Assembly: GCA_902547295.1 (NCBI GenBank)
Contig: CACCNJ010000003.1
Location: 37,947 to 101,946 of the forward strand
From: an uncultured SAR86 cluster bacterium
Lineage (GTDB): Bacteria; Pseudomonadota; Gammaproteobacteria; Magnimaribacterales; D2472
DNA: 64,000 nt
Direction of reading: 5' to 3'
Part shown: positions 28,791-38,662 of the stretch, in pieces
How the letters are laid out: each line of letters opens with the position of its first letter
How positions within the stretch are numbered: position 1 is the first letter of the stretch
Position numbers and translations under genes: made by a program
The notes under the pieces: model-generated
Seen by the model: only the letters and a program-made list of their open reading frames with translations
Told to the model about the DNA's origin: nothing
Databases searched by the model: none

Positions 28791-28861
28791 AATTCATACT
28801 TATAATAGCTTTATGTTACTTACAAATCTATACGATCTAAATATTTATTTAAGCCAATAAA

Positions 28862-29764
28862 ATGAAAATAAGTTCTTTTGATTTAAACCTTTTTGTAATC
28901 CTAAATGCTATCTATACAGAAGGCAGTCTCACTAAGGCTGCTGAAGTCGTTGGAATTACACAACCTGCGGTAAGTAATGCTTTATCAAGACTGAGAGAAA
29001 AGTTCAATGACGACCTATTCGTAAGAACTGGTTCTGGAATGGTACCTACTCAGAAAACTGAAAACATGATTCAAGATGTTCAAAGTGCTTTGACTTTAAT
29101 ACAACAAAGCGTCAATGAGCCTGATACTTTTGATCCTTCAACAACAAAAAGAAACTTTAAATTATCGTTGGGTGATGTTTCTGAGGGAAGAGTTTTACCT
29201 TACCTAATGAAAGCAATATATAAGGAAGCTCCAAATATCTCAATTGGAAGTTATGCATACCTTAGAAGCGATCAAGTTCATGCTCTTTCTACGAATAATT
29301 TAGATTTTGTGGTTGATCCAGTTATACCAAGATCTGATGAAATCAATTCTGAGAAAGTTTTTGAGGATGATTTTGTTGTTATGCATAGAGAAGGACATGA
29401 TTTATCAAAAATTAAAAGTCCAAGCGTAAACGATATACTTGAACAAAAACATCTTCATGTCTCAGGAAGAAAAAGAGGCCTTCATTTAATAGATGTTGAG
29501 CTTGATAAAATTGGTTATAGAAGAAAGGTTGCCTTGAGATGTCAACATTTTTTGATTGCTCCAACTATTATCCAGTCAACTGATCTAGTTTTAATGGGGA
29601 CTAGAAGTTTTGCTAACAGAAATAATCTGCCATTTGTTGAAATACCGATCGAGATTCCTTTAATGGAATACTTTTTAATCTGGCATAAAAGTGATGAAGG
29701 TGATGGCGGCCACATTTGGATGAAAGATCTAATTGTAAGAGCTTTCAAAGACGCTCAAAGATAA
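28862..29764 (+). CDS. LysR-family transcriptional regulator
   Basis: A 300-aa protein with an N-terminal winged helix-turn-helix (about 5-65: LNLFVILNAIYTEGSLTKAAEVVGITQPAVSNALSRLR) and a C-terminal periplasmic-binding-like effector domain. It resembles the NodD/LinR-type subgroup by its NLFVILNAI start and MVPTQK. It is divergent from the acyl-CoA dehydrogenase and converges with the SDR gene one base away, so the flanking catabolic genes are likely targets. Confidence 0.93.
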   Translation: MKISSFDLNLFVILNAIYTEGSLTKAAEVVGITQPAVSNALSRLREKFNDDLFVRTGSGMVPTQKTENMIQDVQSALTLIQQSVNEPDTFDPSTTKRNFKLSLGDVSEGRVLPYLMKAIYKEAPNISIGSYAYLRSDQVHALSTNNLDFVVDPVIPRSDEINSEKVFEDDFVVMHREGHDLSKIKSPSVNDILEQKHLHVSGRKRGLHLIDVELDKIGYRRKVALRCQHFLIAPTIIQSTDLVLMGTRSFANRNNLPFVEIPIEIPLMEYFLIWHKSDEGDGGHIWMKDLIVRAFKDAQR

Positions 29765-29765
29765 T

Positions 29766-30563
29766 CTAACTAAGATCATGATTGGCGGTTTTAACTATTC
29801 CACCATCAGATGTTATGGTCTCTCCAACAGTATAAGCTCCAGCTCGAGAACATAAGAAAATTGCCAATCCTGCCATATCTTCAGGAGTTCCAACTCTTTT
29901 TCTTGGATTTCTTTTTGCTATTTCAGAATAATCATAACCTACAGCTGGTCCGAGCATATCACTTGGATAAGGTCCAGGAGCAATAGCGTTAACCAAAATA
30001 TTTTCTTTAACTAATTTTGCAGCCAAAACTCTTGTTAAATGATGAACAGCAGCCTTTGATGCTCCATAAGGATATGTTTCCATTGATGGAACATTTAACC
30101 CATCAATAGAGCCTATATTAATTACTCTGGATGGATCATCATCACTCCCATTTTTAGACAATAAGTTTTTAAATTTCTGTGTTAAGAAAAAAATAGACTT
30201 CACATTTAGATCCATAACCTTATCCCAGCCTTTTTCAGAGAAACTTTCTAGAGGTTCGCCCCATGCAGCTCCTGCATTATTAACTAAAAAATCAATGGCA
30301 TCTTCCTTTTCAGTAATCTGATTAACAAACTCATCAATACCATCCATTGAACTCAAGTCACATGGAACTGGTATACATTCTTGATTATATTTTTCAGACA
30401 ATTCTCTAGCCTTTTCAATCAAAGCCGGAGCTTTTCTTGCTGAAATATAAACTTTTACTCCATTTGCTAAAAAGCCTGCAGTTATCATTTCTCCAATTCC
30501 TCTTGAACCGCCTGTAACAACAGCAACTTTTCCAGATATGTTAAATAAACTTGTGATTTCCAT
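29766..30563 (-). CDS. SDR-family oxidoreductase
   Basis: A 265-aa short-chain dehydrogenase/reductase. NAD(P) loop TGGSRGIG at about residues 17-24, structural NNAGAAWGE, catalytic Ser in INIGSIDG, YGASK with the active Tyr/Lys, and a C-terminal GETITSDGG. It is probably a 3-hydroxyacyl or secondary alcohol dehydrogenase in fatty acid or xenobiotic breakdown; the substrate is unknown. Confidence 0.92.
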   Translation of the reverse strand: MEITSLFNISGKVAVVTGGSRGIGEMITAGFLANGVKVYISARKAPALIEKARELSEKYNQECIPVPCDLSSMDGIDEFVNQITEKEDAIDFLVNNAGAAWGEPLESFSEKGWDKVMDLNVKSIFFLTQKFKNLLSKNGSDDDPSRVINIGSIDGLNVPSMETYPYGASKAAVHHLTRVLAAKLVKENILVNAIAPGPYPSDMLGPAVGYDYSEIAKRNPRKRVGTPEDMAGLAIFLCSRAGAYTVGETITSDGGIVKTANHDLS

Positions 30564-30651
30564 TTGTATTCCCTATAAATTTGAAACTAAATTATATTGT
30601 ATTTTTGGGAACGAAACATAATCTCCATTAATAACTAAGGTAAAATAAATT

Positions 30652-31599
30652 ATGGATTTCCTAATCAACTTCCTAGGTTTAGTTGCTTCCTTAGCTGTAT
30701 TAATTTGGGGTGCAGACAAATTTGTAGATAACTCATCTTTAATTGCAAAGAAGATTGGAGTTAGTGAATTAACAATAGGATTGACTATAGTTGCATTGGG
30801 TACTTCCGCTCCTGAAATATTCGTAGGAATTTCTTCTGTCTTAAATAACAGTGAAAGCATTGCGATGGGCGCAGTTGTTGGATCAAACATATCTAACATT
30901 GCACTAATATTTGGAGTTTCATGTATAGGTATTTCTTTTTTACCAAAAAAAACACCAGTAGTTCAGCTAATGCCTTTTTTAGTTTCAGCATTAATTCTTG
31001 GATACGTATTAATTGATTTAAACGTCTCAAAATTTGATGGAATCCTTTTGTTATTAAGCTTTTGTTATTTTTTGTATGTAATAAATGCAAATAGAAATAC
31101 GCAAACATTAATTGATGAGCAACAAGATAAAAATAATTCAATTACTTTAATTTTTTTGACCATAGGATTAATTTCATTAATCTTTGGTTCAAGATATGCA
31201 GTCATTTATGCAGAAAAAATTGCTATTTTGTTAAATATTTCAGAATTGATTATTGGATTAACTATCATTGCTATTGGAACAAGCCTTCCAGAATTAGCAG
31301 CAACAATAAGCGCGGTTTTAAAAAAGAAAACTGATATGGTAGTTGGAAATGTTATTGGATCAAATGTGTTAAACATTACATTAGTTGTTCCAATTATTGG
31401 TTTTTTTTCAAGCGTTCAGCTAGATCAAGTTCTATTAAGCAGGGACTACACAATAATGATCTCAGCAACAATTGTTTTTATGTTGATAGTACTATTTTAT
31501 TCAAACAAAGTATTTTCAGTGAATGCAATTCGCCTAATTGGTATATTATTTGTTAGTAGTTATATTTTATATTTATTAAGTTTGAGTAACTTAATTTAA
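30652..31599 (+). CDS. CaCA-family Ca2+/Na+ antiporter (YrbG-like)
   Basis: A 315-aa membrane protein with ten to eleven helices in two inverted halves. Each half carries the alpha-repeat ion-binding motif: IVALGTSAPEIFVGISSVL...GAVVGSNISNIALIFG and IIAIGTSLPELAATISAVL...GNVIGSNVLNITLV. Length and motifs match the YrbG-like sodium/calcium exchangers. Confidence 0.94.
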   Translation: MDFLINFLGLVASLAVLIWGADKFVDNSSLIAKKIGVSELTIGLTIVALGTSAPEIFVGISSVLNNSESIAMGAVVGSNISNIALIFGVSCIGISFLPKKTPVVQLMPFLVSALILGYVLIDLNVSKFDGILLLLSFCYFLYVINANRNTQTLIDEQQDKNNSITLIFLTIGLISLIFGSRYAVIYAEKIAILLNISELIIGLTIIAIGTSLPELAATISAVLKKKTDMVVGNVIGSNVLNITLVVPIIGFFSSVQLDQVLLSRDYTIMISATIVFMLIVLFYSNKVFSVNAIRLIGILFVSSYILYLLSLSNLI

Positions 31600-32004
31600 T
31601 TTCTTTTGAAGATATAACAGCGTTATTCCAACAAAAAAAGCGATGACTTCAAAAACAAAGTAAGGATTATAGAAGCCAGGGGTTGTTGGAAGCATAGAAA
31701 AGATTACTCTACCAAATGCAATTGATCCAACTAAAAAGGTTATAAATTTAATTGAGAAAATACCTATATTTCTTTTAAAAATACCCACTATACACATAAT
31801 GCCCAAACATAAGTTTAAACCACCATATAATCCAGCTATTTCAGAATATCCTAATGGAGATGTTATTGAGAGACCTACAGCATTTAAAAAACTTGGATAG
31901 CCAAGCTCAAGAGCGCCAAGTAAGGGATCTAATATTGCCCAAACTCCAATCATGGCATATATAAATGCCATAAATAAAAGGTACAATCTAATAATCCAGA
32001 TCAA
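31591..32004 (-). CDS. Four-helix membrane protein (DUF4345-like)
   Basis: A 137-aa protein with four membrane helices and a GLYGGLNLCLGI motif in helix 2, resembling the DUF4345 family. A protein of similar architecture occurs at 49.8-50.2 kb. Function unknown. The end overlaps the convergent antiporter gene by nine bases. Confidence 0.6.
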   Translation of the reverse strand: MIWIIRLYLLFMAFIYAMIGVWAILDPLLGALELGYPSFLNAVGLSITSPLGYSEIAGLYGGLNLCLGIMCIVGIFKRNIGIFSIKFITFLVGSIAFGRVIFSMLPTTPGFYNPYFVFEVIAFFVGITLLYLQKKLN

Positions 32005-32041
32005 CTTTTTTTCTCCAACTTTTTAAAATAAAATTAATAAT

Positions 32042-32545
32042 ATGTTAAAGAGTGTAATCAAATATATTAATATTTCATACTTTTTTTTAATTTGTATTAA
32101 TATTAATGGAAATATTATGCTTGATGAAAATGACAAATTAACCACACCACTTCCGTTGCCCTACAATGGAGAAATTTATAGTGTTGAATTCCTGGATAAC
32201 TTTATTGATAAATCAATTAAAGAGGGAAAACAACCAATACTTATTTTTGGAGCAAATTGGTGCCCGGATTGTAGGATATTCTCTGGAACAATGAATATTC
32301 CTAAAATTGAAAAACATATTAATGAAAAATTTAATGTTCTTTATATAGACGTTCTTAGATATGAAATTAATATGAATTTAATGGAGGAATTTGGAATTGC
32401 TTCTGCTGAGGGGATTCCAAGAGTTTTGGTCTTTGATAAAAACAGAAATGTAATAAATAACTCAAATACTACAGAATGGAGAACTGCTAGAGATAGATCA
32501 AGTCAGGAAATATTTGATTTTTTCCAAAATATGGTCACAAATTAA
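32042..32545 (+). CDS. Thioredoxin-like exported protein
   Basis: This 167-aa protein has a signal-like N-terminus and a thioredoxin fold with GANWCPDCRIFSG as active-site motif and a cis-Pro region EGIPRVLVFD. CPDC-type motifs occur in thioredoxin-family proteins of periplasmic redox or metal handling. It overlaps the end of the convergent MFS gene by four bases; there is no clear partner. Confidence 0.78.
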   Translation: MLKSVIKYINISYFFLICININGNIMLDENDKLTTPLPLPYNGEIYSVEFLDNFIDKSIKEGKQPILIFGANWCPDCRIFSGTMNIPKIEKHINEKFNVLYIDVLRYEINMNLMEEFGIASAEGIPRVLVFDKNRNVINNSNTTEWRTARDRSSQEIFDFFQNMVTN

Positions 32546-33816
32546 TCGAATTGTTTTTCAACACTTGCAAAAAGTAAATAAAAGGTCCCACCGAATAAAA
32601 GTACAAATGTACAGACATAAAATATAGAACTCCAAGAGTTAGTTATTTCAAGAATATATCCTGCAGCTATTGGGCTTATAATTGCTGCAAGCATTCCAAT
32701 GCTTCCTGCGATTCCTACCAATGAACCAGTATATTTAGGACCTAAATCAGCATGATTAACTCCAAAACCACCTGCACATATGCCAGAACATACATTAATT
32801 AAGCTCAATAATATGACAACATTTATAAGAGAATCCTCCAACGATATTAGATATAACAATAATGCCGAACCAAAAAAGCCTATTGAATTTACACTTCTTC
32901 TTACGTTTAGTAAGCCATATCCCCTTTTAATTAAGCCATCAGCTAAAAAGCCTCCCAATATTAAAGAAAAAATTGCAACAAGACTTGGTATAAGTATTGA
33001 ATAAATGAATGTATTTGATCCTAAGTCTATCCCCATCCCACCTTGGGCAACAGGAGCGTTAACATATTTTGGTAAGTAAGAAAGAAATGTATATAAAGAC
33101 CAATTATTACAAAATGTTGCAACGGCTATTGCCATAAAAGGAGCATTTCTTATAAGTTTTAAAAGCGGAATTGTTGGAGCAGATTCTTTAGAAGGTGCTT
33201 CAGTCTTTATATAATGTAATTCCTCATCTGAAAGAAGCTTATTATCCTCTGGAAAAGATGTAACTATTCTATTCCAGAAAAAATACCAAAAAAATCCTAG
33301 TAATCCAAATGAATAAAAGACCCATTCCCATGAGTAATTTGCGATTATTAATGCTGCAACTGCAAATCCAAATAGTGTACCGGCAGCTATACCACTATTA
33401 GTAAAACCTATGGCTCTTGTTCTTTCTTGAAATGGTATCCATCTAGCATATATCGCATGCCATGAAGGAAAAGTAACCCCTTCTCCAAGACCCATTAGAA
33501 TTCTAATTAATATTAACCACCACAATCCTTGGTATGCAAAAAAAGGAGTAATGATTGTAAATAATGACCAAATTAGTAGAGCATATCCAAGAACCTTTTT
33601 ACCGCCATATTTATCAGCTAAATATCCGCCAAGAATCATTGTAATCATATATCCAAAATAAAATGATCCCAAAATAATACCAACCTGCGATTCAGACCAT
33701 CCAAACTGCTCTTGCATAGGAATGATTGCAACAGAAATATTAACTCTATCTATATAACAAATAAAAACTGCTAAGAATGATAAAAAAACTACTTTAAACC
33801 TATAAGGTATTATCAT
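32542..33816 (-). CDS. MFS transporter (ACS/anion-cation symporter type)
   Basis: A 424-aa permease with twelve predicted helices. The loop motif GGYLADKYGGKKV between helices 2 and 3 and the NR-rich second-half loop GFLADGLIKRGYG are major-facilitator signatures. ICYIDRVNISVAIIPMQEQFGWS near the N-terminus is typical of the anion:cation symporter family (hexuronate, galactarate, phthalate transporters). It shares a four-base start/stop overlap with the upstream P450 gene, implying uptake of that enzyme's substrate or export of its product. Confidence 0.88.
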   Translation of the reverse strand: MIIPYRFKVVFLSFLAVFICYIDRVNISVAIIPMQEQFGWSESQVGIILGSFYFGYMITMILGGYLADKYGGKKVLGYALLIWSLFTIITPFFAYQGLWWLILIRILMGLGEGVTFPSWHAIYARWIPFQERTRAIGFTNSGIAAGTLFGFAVAALIIANYSWEWVFYSFGLLGFFWYFFWNRIVTSFPEDNKLLSDEELHYIKTEAPSKESAPTIPLLKLIRNAPFMAIAVATFCNNWSLYTFLSYLPKYVNAPVAQGGMGIDLGSNTFIYSILIPSLVAIFSLILGGFLADGLIKRGYGLLNVRRSVNSIGFFGSALLLYLISLEDSLINVVILLSLINVCSGICAGGFGVNHADLGPKYTGSLVGIAGSIGMLAAIISPIAAGYILEITNSWSSIFYVCTFVLLFGGTFYLLFASVEKQFD

Positions 33817-35171
33817 TCTTTGGTGAATTTAATTGGCATTTCTTGGATAGCGTGAACAAAATTATTTGGAGCCACCTTCCATTCACCATTCATTTCAAAA
33901 TCTGGAAATCTCTTAAGAAATTGTGAATAAAATTCATTCAATTGCATCAAAGCAATTGGTTTACCAAGGCATGTATGCCTGCCTATACCAAAAGCAAGAT
34001 GTTTTTCTGCATTTTCTCTTTGAATATTAAATTCATCTGGTTTATCAAAAATTTCTGGATCTCTATTTGCGGCTCCATACCATAATGCTATCTTTTCATG
34101 AGGACCAATCTTTTGACCACCTATTTCTGTTTCAATAAGAGATGTTCTTCTCATATGAATTACTGGTGAAACACATCTTACAGTCTCATTTATAAAACCT
34201 GGAAGTAAGTCATAATTATTAATTAATAACTCTTTTTGATGCTGATTCTCATGAAGAAGTTTAATGCCGCCGCTCATTGTATTTCTTGTAGTGTCGTTAC
34301 CTGCAAAAATTATTAACAGCCAAGATCCATCTAGAAATTCATCAGAAAGCTCTTCACCTTCTATTTTTGCGTTAGCAATAGCACTCAAAAGATCTTTTGA
34401 GGGATTCTTTCTTTTGTTTTTAAGAATGAACCTTCCGTAATCAAACATTTCATCAACCATTGCATTAAACATATCTATCATCGCTGGATCTGGGGTTGAA
34501 TCTGTCTTGCCCTCATTTTGCTCTTTTATCATTTCATAAGTAAAGTATTGGGCTAATTCAAGAAATTCCATCCAAGAGACTAATTTTTGTCTGTCTTCAT
34601 CCGGAATTCCAAGTATTTCTGAGAGAGTATAAATAGGTAATTGTTGAGATACTTCTTTAACAAGATTGCACTCACCCATTGGAGCAATTTGATCCAATAA
34701 CTCAGTAACTTTCAAAGAAACTTTTTGTTTTAATTCATCTACGTACCCAGGTTTAAAAAATGGCATATGTTCTTTTCTGAGATTAAGATGCATCTCTCCA
34801 TCTAAATTTAACATATGGTCTATAGTTGATTTAAATAATTTAGGATGTCTATTTTCTTCTGATCCTAGTGTTAGCATATTGCCAGTAGCATATTGCGACG
34901 AAAAAATTTTTGGATTCATTGATACGTACTTTATATCTTCATATTTAGTTAATACCCAATAACCCGGCTCAGGATCCATAGGCATAGGATCATGAAAATA
35001 TATTGGTGCATTTTCTCTAAGCTCTTTATAAAGACTGAAGGGTTGCCCTTTAGTGAAGAGTTCTAAATCATTTAATTTACCTGATGCATCAAAGTTATGC
35101 TTTTCTTTAAAAGCAGGAAAATTGATCTCATGATCAATAATTTCATCTGATAATATAAATCCCCTAGACAT
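33813..35171 (-). CDS. Cytochrome P450 (soluble bacterial type)
   Basis: A heme monooxygenase of 452 aa. I-helix oxygen-binding motif FAGNDTTRN (A-G-x-D-T-T), K-helix ExxR in NETVRC, and the heme-thiolate loop FGIGRHTCLGKPIA are all intact. No ferredoxin or reductase gene is adjacent. The coupled MFS gene and the nearby acyl-CoA dehydrogenases suggest oxidation of terpenoid, steroid or alkyl substrates, as seen for marine bacterial P450s; this is inference. Confidence 0.94.
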   Translation of the reverse strand: MSRGFILSDEIIDHEINFPAFKEKHNFDASGKLNDLELFTKGQPFSLYKELRENAPIYFHDPMPMDPEPGYWVLTKYEDIKYVSMNPKIFSSQYATGNMLTLGSEENRHPKLFKSTIDHMLNLDGEMHLNLRKEHMPFFKPGYVDELKQKVSLKVTELLDQIAPMGECNLVKEVSQQLPIYTLSEILGIPDEDRQKLVSWMEFLELAQYFTYEMIKEQNEGKTDSTPDPAMIDMFNAMVDEMFDYGRFILKNKRKNPSKDLLSAIANAKIEGEELSDEFLDGSWLLIIFAGNDTTRNTMSGGIKLLHENQHQKELLINNYDLLPGFINETVRCVSPVIHMRRTSLIETEIGGQKIGPHEKIALWYGAANRDPEIFDKPDEFNIQRENAEKHLAFGIGRHTCLGKPIALMQLNEFYSQFLKRFPDFEMNGEWKVAPNNFVHAIQEMPIKFTKE

Positions 35172-35194
35172 ACACTAATTATAATTGATAATTT

Positions 35195-36175
35195 TTAAAG
35201 TCTCTCATATTCAATCCAATCAATTATAAATCTATGACTATCAGGATTTTCTTTATTTGAGCAGGCTCGATCACTGCAAAATGCATCAAAATCAACCCAA
35301 TAATCATCATATTTACCTCCAACCGCTACATTTAAAATCATGTAGTAATCTCTATTGAATGGGTACTTATATTTTTGAAATTCTGGATGATCAGAACTTA
35401 TGGTGAAATATGGATCCAAAGAATTATCAAGATAAAAAGCAATGTAATTTTCCTTCCATACCAAAGATATAGAATGAAATTTGTCCTGGAAGCGAACCTG
35501 CCTTGGAATTAAAGCTTCACCCACAAGTGTAGATTTTTTGTTCCATTGTTTGCCAAAATGAAGAGCAGAGCTTGAAATATTAGATATTCTGCCTCTATTT
35601 TCTAAAATATCAATTTCTCCTCCAACTGGCCATCTAATATCTTCACTTGGCATCAACCAAAATGCAGGCCAAAATCCAATTCCTTTTGGAACCTTGAAGC
35701 ATATTGAAATTTTTGATGGATAGGAAAAAGATTTAAGATTTTTGGTATTAATTCTTGCTGAGGTAAAGTTATATGCAGCTTCACCGCTGCTAATTCTTGA
35801 TTTATCTTTTCTATATATAGGTTGTATTTTTAAATACCCATTTTCAATAAAAAGATTTTTAGACGTATTGGTATTACTTTCTGATTTTCTGGGTTTTGTA
35901 TAGTACTGAAGTTCTCCATTGCCCCAACCACTAATAAATTCTTTTCCATCGTAAAAGCCATTTGAAGTTGAATAATTCCAAGCATTTGGAGATAGATAAT
36001 TTTCATCAAAATTCTGGGACCATATTAATTTTTTTGGTTCAGCTCTCTCTTTGCAATATGAGCTTTTGTCGACAGAGTATTCTTTTAAATTAACTATATT
36101 TGTTTCTACAATATCTTCATTATCAGAACAAACAATGATGGAAAGTGTAAGAAAATATATAAAAATAATTCTCAT
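35195..36175 (-). CDS. GH16 beta-glucanase-like lipoprotein
   Basis: A 326-aa secreted glycoside hydrolase. The N-terminus is a signal ending in a lipobox-like IIVC (Cys16), suggesting surface or periplasmic anchoring. The catalytic motif ExDxxE is at E187, D189 and E192 in VGGEIDILENRG, after FWPAFWLMP. GH16 enzymes of this pattern cleave laminarin or related beta-1,3-glucans. It is the next gene downstream of the TonB receptor on the same strand, separated by a hairpin. Confidence 0.9.
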   Translation of the reverse strand: MRIIFIYFLTLSIIVCSDNEDIVETNIVNLKEYSVDKSSYCKERAEPKKLIWSQNFDENYLSPNAWNYSTSNGFYDGKEFISGWGNGELQYYTKPRKSESNTNTSKNLFIENGYLKIQPIYRKDKSRISSGEAAYNFTSARINTKNLKSFSYPSKISICFKVPKGIGFWPAFWLMPSEDIRWPVGGEIDILENRGRISNISSSALHFGKQWNKKSTLVGEALIPRQVRFQDKFHSISLVWKENYIAFYLDNSLDPYFTISSDHPEFQKYKYPFNRDYYMILNVAVGGKYDDYWVDFDAFCSDRACSNKENPDSHRFIIDWIEYERL

Positions 36176-36236
36176 ATAGTTTTACCTAATTTTAAAAAAC
36201 TATACTAGATAAGTATTTTTATAGCTAATTAAAGTT

Positions 36237-36263
36237 GGATGAAGAGATAATATCTCTTCATCC
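36237..36263. terminator. Long hairpin after the TonB-receptor gene
   Basis: GGATGAAGAGAT (36237-36248) pairs perfectly with ATCTCTTCATCC (36252-36263) around a three-base loop. It lies just beyond the stop of the minus-strand receptor gene and before the GH16 gene. The following minus-strand bases are only moderately T-rich, so termination may be partial and allow read-through into GH16. Confidence 0.6.
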
Positions 36264-36271
36264 GTTAAAAT

Positions 36272-38647
36272 TTAGAAACTAAAAGAATATTTCAAGCTGA
36301 CAGTTCTTGGAGGTATCCACTGCATCCAATTTCTTGGTCTCCAGGATGTGTCATTAACTGCATAAATATATGCTTCAGTTCTCTCATCTGTAAGATTATC
36401 TACAGATAATTGTAATTTAGAATTTTCATTCAAATCTAATCCTAGATTAAAGTTTAACTTTGTATAATCTGGAGAGCTTGAATTTGGATTCTCTGCAAAA
36501 GTATTAAAACTATCACCGTAATAATTTACGTCCAGTCTTGCGTATGAAGGATATGACATTATGGTTGTGTCATAGACAACACCAAGATTCCACTGGGTTT
36601 CTACAGTATTTGGAAGTCTGTCACCTGCAGATGCTCCGAGTGAAGCAATATCAATTGATGTTTCTGCAGTCATTGAGCTTCCTGCAAAATCTAAGGAAAC
36701 TGAATCATTAATAACGTAAGTAAAGTCAACCTCCCAACCAGATGTTTCTGCTTTACCTCCATTAAAGTTATATCTCCAACCACAACCAGGTGTGACTTGG
36801 ATTATTATTCCGTCCCAATCAACATCAAAATAAGTAACATTAGCCGAATAGTTTTCGCCTCTAGCTTTAACTCCGAATTCAGTTGTCTCAGCCTCATCGG
36901 AATTAAACCTTCTTGAGAAGTTTGCTTGTGCTGCTTCATCACTACTACAGAATGGAGGAAGTGGTGCCTGGTTTCCCCCAGGTCTGTATCCTGCTGCTTG
37001 AGTTGCATACAAGGTTAAGTCCTCGTTTACCAAATAACTAACAGCATATTTCATTCTAGTATCTGACTCTGAACCAGATAATTCAGCACAGTCAGTTCCT
37101 GCTGGATCAGTGCCGTCACAGCCAGTGCTATCCATATAAAAAATACCATATTGATATGTTTTTGATGCATCTTCAATTTCATAATCTCTAATGCCCAATG
37201 TAAGCGTTAATTTATCATTTACGTTGTAGTCAAACTGACCATAAAAAGAGGTCTCTTCTTGTTCATTAAATTCAGTATAAGAAGCATAATACAAGTAAGG
37301 ATAGCCTAAATGATCAGAACAAAATGGTGGGCAATATGCTGTAGCATCATAAACAGCTGGATCAACTCCAGCAGCAATCGAAGTAACATAATCTAGCCAA
37401 TACGAATCGACTGCATATTGAGTTTGTGAAATTGAGTTAGGTTGTTCTTCAAACTTATAGTTATAGTAACCAATAGTCCACTCAAATTTTCCAGGTTTTG
37501 AAACTAGTCTCAATTCTGTAGTGTCCTCATAATATTTATCACCATCTACAATTAACGGTGCAGGAACATAATCATCCATATCAATTCTAGCCCAATCAGT
37601 CACAGCATCTTCTTCTACTGTTCTATCAGAGATAATTAAATTTGCATCGAAAGCACCAAAATCATATTTAATATTTGCTATTAGTGTTTCCCTTGTAATA
37701 TCTTCAGACTCGTCTGCTGCTAAAGCATGAGCATATTTTGGATCATAGTTTGTAAGCACCGCGCTTCCATTAGGATAATCAGCTTCAGTTGCTGCAAATC
37801 CCGATATTGCACTCAAACGTGAACATGTTGGATCACCGTCCCAGTTATACCACCAACTTGATGCTTGAGGACAGCCTTCAACATAAACGTCAGCACTTCC
37901 AGGCTTGCTCTGACCTGGCTCTAAAATACCATATGCTTTGTTATTAAAATTAACATACCTCAAGCTTCCAGTTAATTTGCCACCATTATTGAATCCAAGT
38001 GTGATCATAAGTTGAGAATCATCTTCTTCACCAACAGTGTTACCTGTCTGAATATTTTTATAGATACCTGGAGAAACAAGCTCTGAATATACAGCTCTAA
38101 CAGCAAGACTGTCAGTTAGCGGCATGTTGTACATCATTTCGATGCTAGTCTCAGGATCATTAGCTTTAACTTTATCACCATAGCCAAGCCTAATTTTTCC
38201 ATAAGCTGCACTTGAATCTGGTTTATTAGTTATGTATCTAATTGTTCCACCAATAGCATTAGATCCATAGAGTGTGCCCTGAGGCCCTCTGAGTACTTCA
38301 ATTCTTTCAATATCAAATAAACTCATTAGTGAACCGTTAATTTCGTCAATATAAGTAGATGACGTTCCTGAAGATCTTTGAGAGGTAGATGTATTTAAAC
38401 CTCTGAAAGTATAGTAATTTGATCCACCAGGTGTTGAAACACCAGCAATAGATCTCAAGTAGTCTTCAGGATTAGTTATTCCTCTTTCCTCTATTGCTAA
38501 TTCTGTTATTACAGATATATTCATAGGTATTTCTTGCACAGTCTCAGCTTTTTTGTTGGCTGTTACTATGACTTCTTCAACCTCTTGTGAAATCAAAATA
38601 AACGGTGCCAAAATTAGTGTGCACAAAATTGTTTTAGAGTTTTTCAT
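36272..38647 (-). CDS. TonB-dependent outer-membrane receptor
   Basis: A 791-aa active transporter energised by TonB. Signal peptide (1-20), TonB box-like EEVIVTANKKAET, plug domain (about 40-155) with RGLNTSTSQRSS and EVLRGPQGTLYGSNAIGGTIRYIT, then a 22-strand barrel ending in Phe (KYSFSF). Several predicted loops carry closely spaced cysteines (CPPFC, CDGTDPAGTDC). Substrate unknown, but the downstream GH16 enzyme suggests oligosaccharides. Expression may be controlled by the leader at 38663-38720. Confidence 0.95.
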   Translation of the reverse strand: MKNSKTILCTLILAPFILISQEVEEVIVTANKKAETVQEIPMNISVITELAIEERGITNPEDYLRSIAGVSTPGGSNYYTFRGLNTSTSQRSSGTSSTYIDEINGSLMSLFDIERIEVLRGPQGTLYGSNAIGGTIRYITNKPDSSAAYGKIRLGYGDKVKANDPETSIEMMYNMPLTDSLAVRAVYSELVSPGIYKNIQTGNTVGEEDDSQLMITLGFNNGGKLTGSLRYVNFNNKAYGILEPGQSKPGSADVYVEGCPQASSWWYNWDGDPTCSRLSAISGFAATEADYPNGSAVLTNYDPKYAHALAADESEDITRETLIANIKYDFGAFDANLIISDRTVEEDAVTDWARIDMDDYVPAPLIVDGDKYYEDTTELRLVSKPGKFEWTIGYYNYKFEEQPNSISQTQYAVDSYWLDYVTSIAAGVDPAVYDATAYCPPFCSDHLGYPYLYYASYTEFNEQEETSFYGQFDYNVNDKLTLTLGIRDYEIEDASKTYQYGIFYMDSTGCDGTDPAGTDCAELSGSESDTRMKYAVSYLVNEDLTLYATQAAGYRPGGNQAPLPPFCSSDEAAQANFSRRFNSDEAETTEFGVKARGENYSANVTYFDVDWDGIIIQVTPGCGWRYNFNGGKAETSGWEVDFTYVINDSVSLDFAGSSMTAETSIDIASLGASAGDRLPNTVETQWNLGVVYDTTIMSYPSYARLDVNYYGDSFNTFAENPNSSSPDYTKLNFNLGLDLNENSKLQLSVDNLTDERTEAYIYAVNDTSWRPRNWMQWIPPRTVSLKYSFSF

Positions 38648-38662
38648 AATTCATATCCTCTC

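Noticed and set aside
37000..37500. Disruption of the TonB receptor by the neighbouring element
   Set aside because: The receptor frame is complete from signal peptide to terminal Phe, and the attachment site is about 180 bases upstream of its start, outside the leader.
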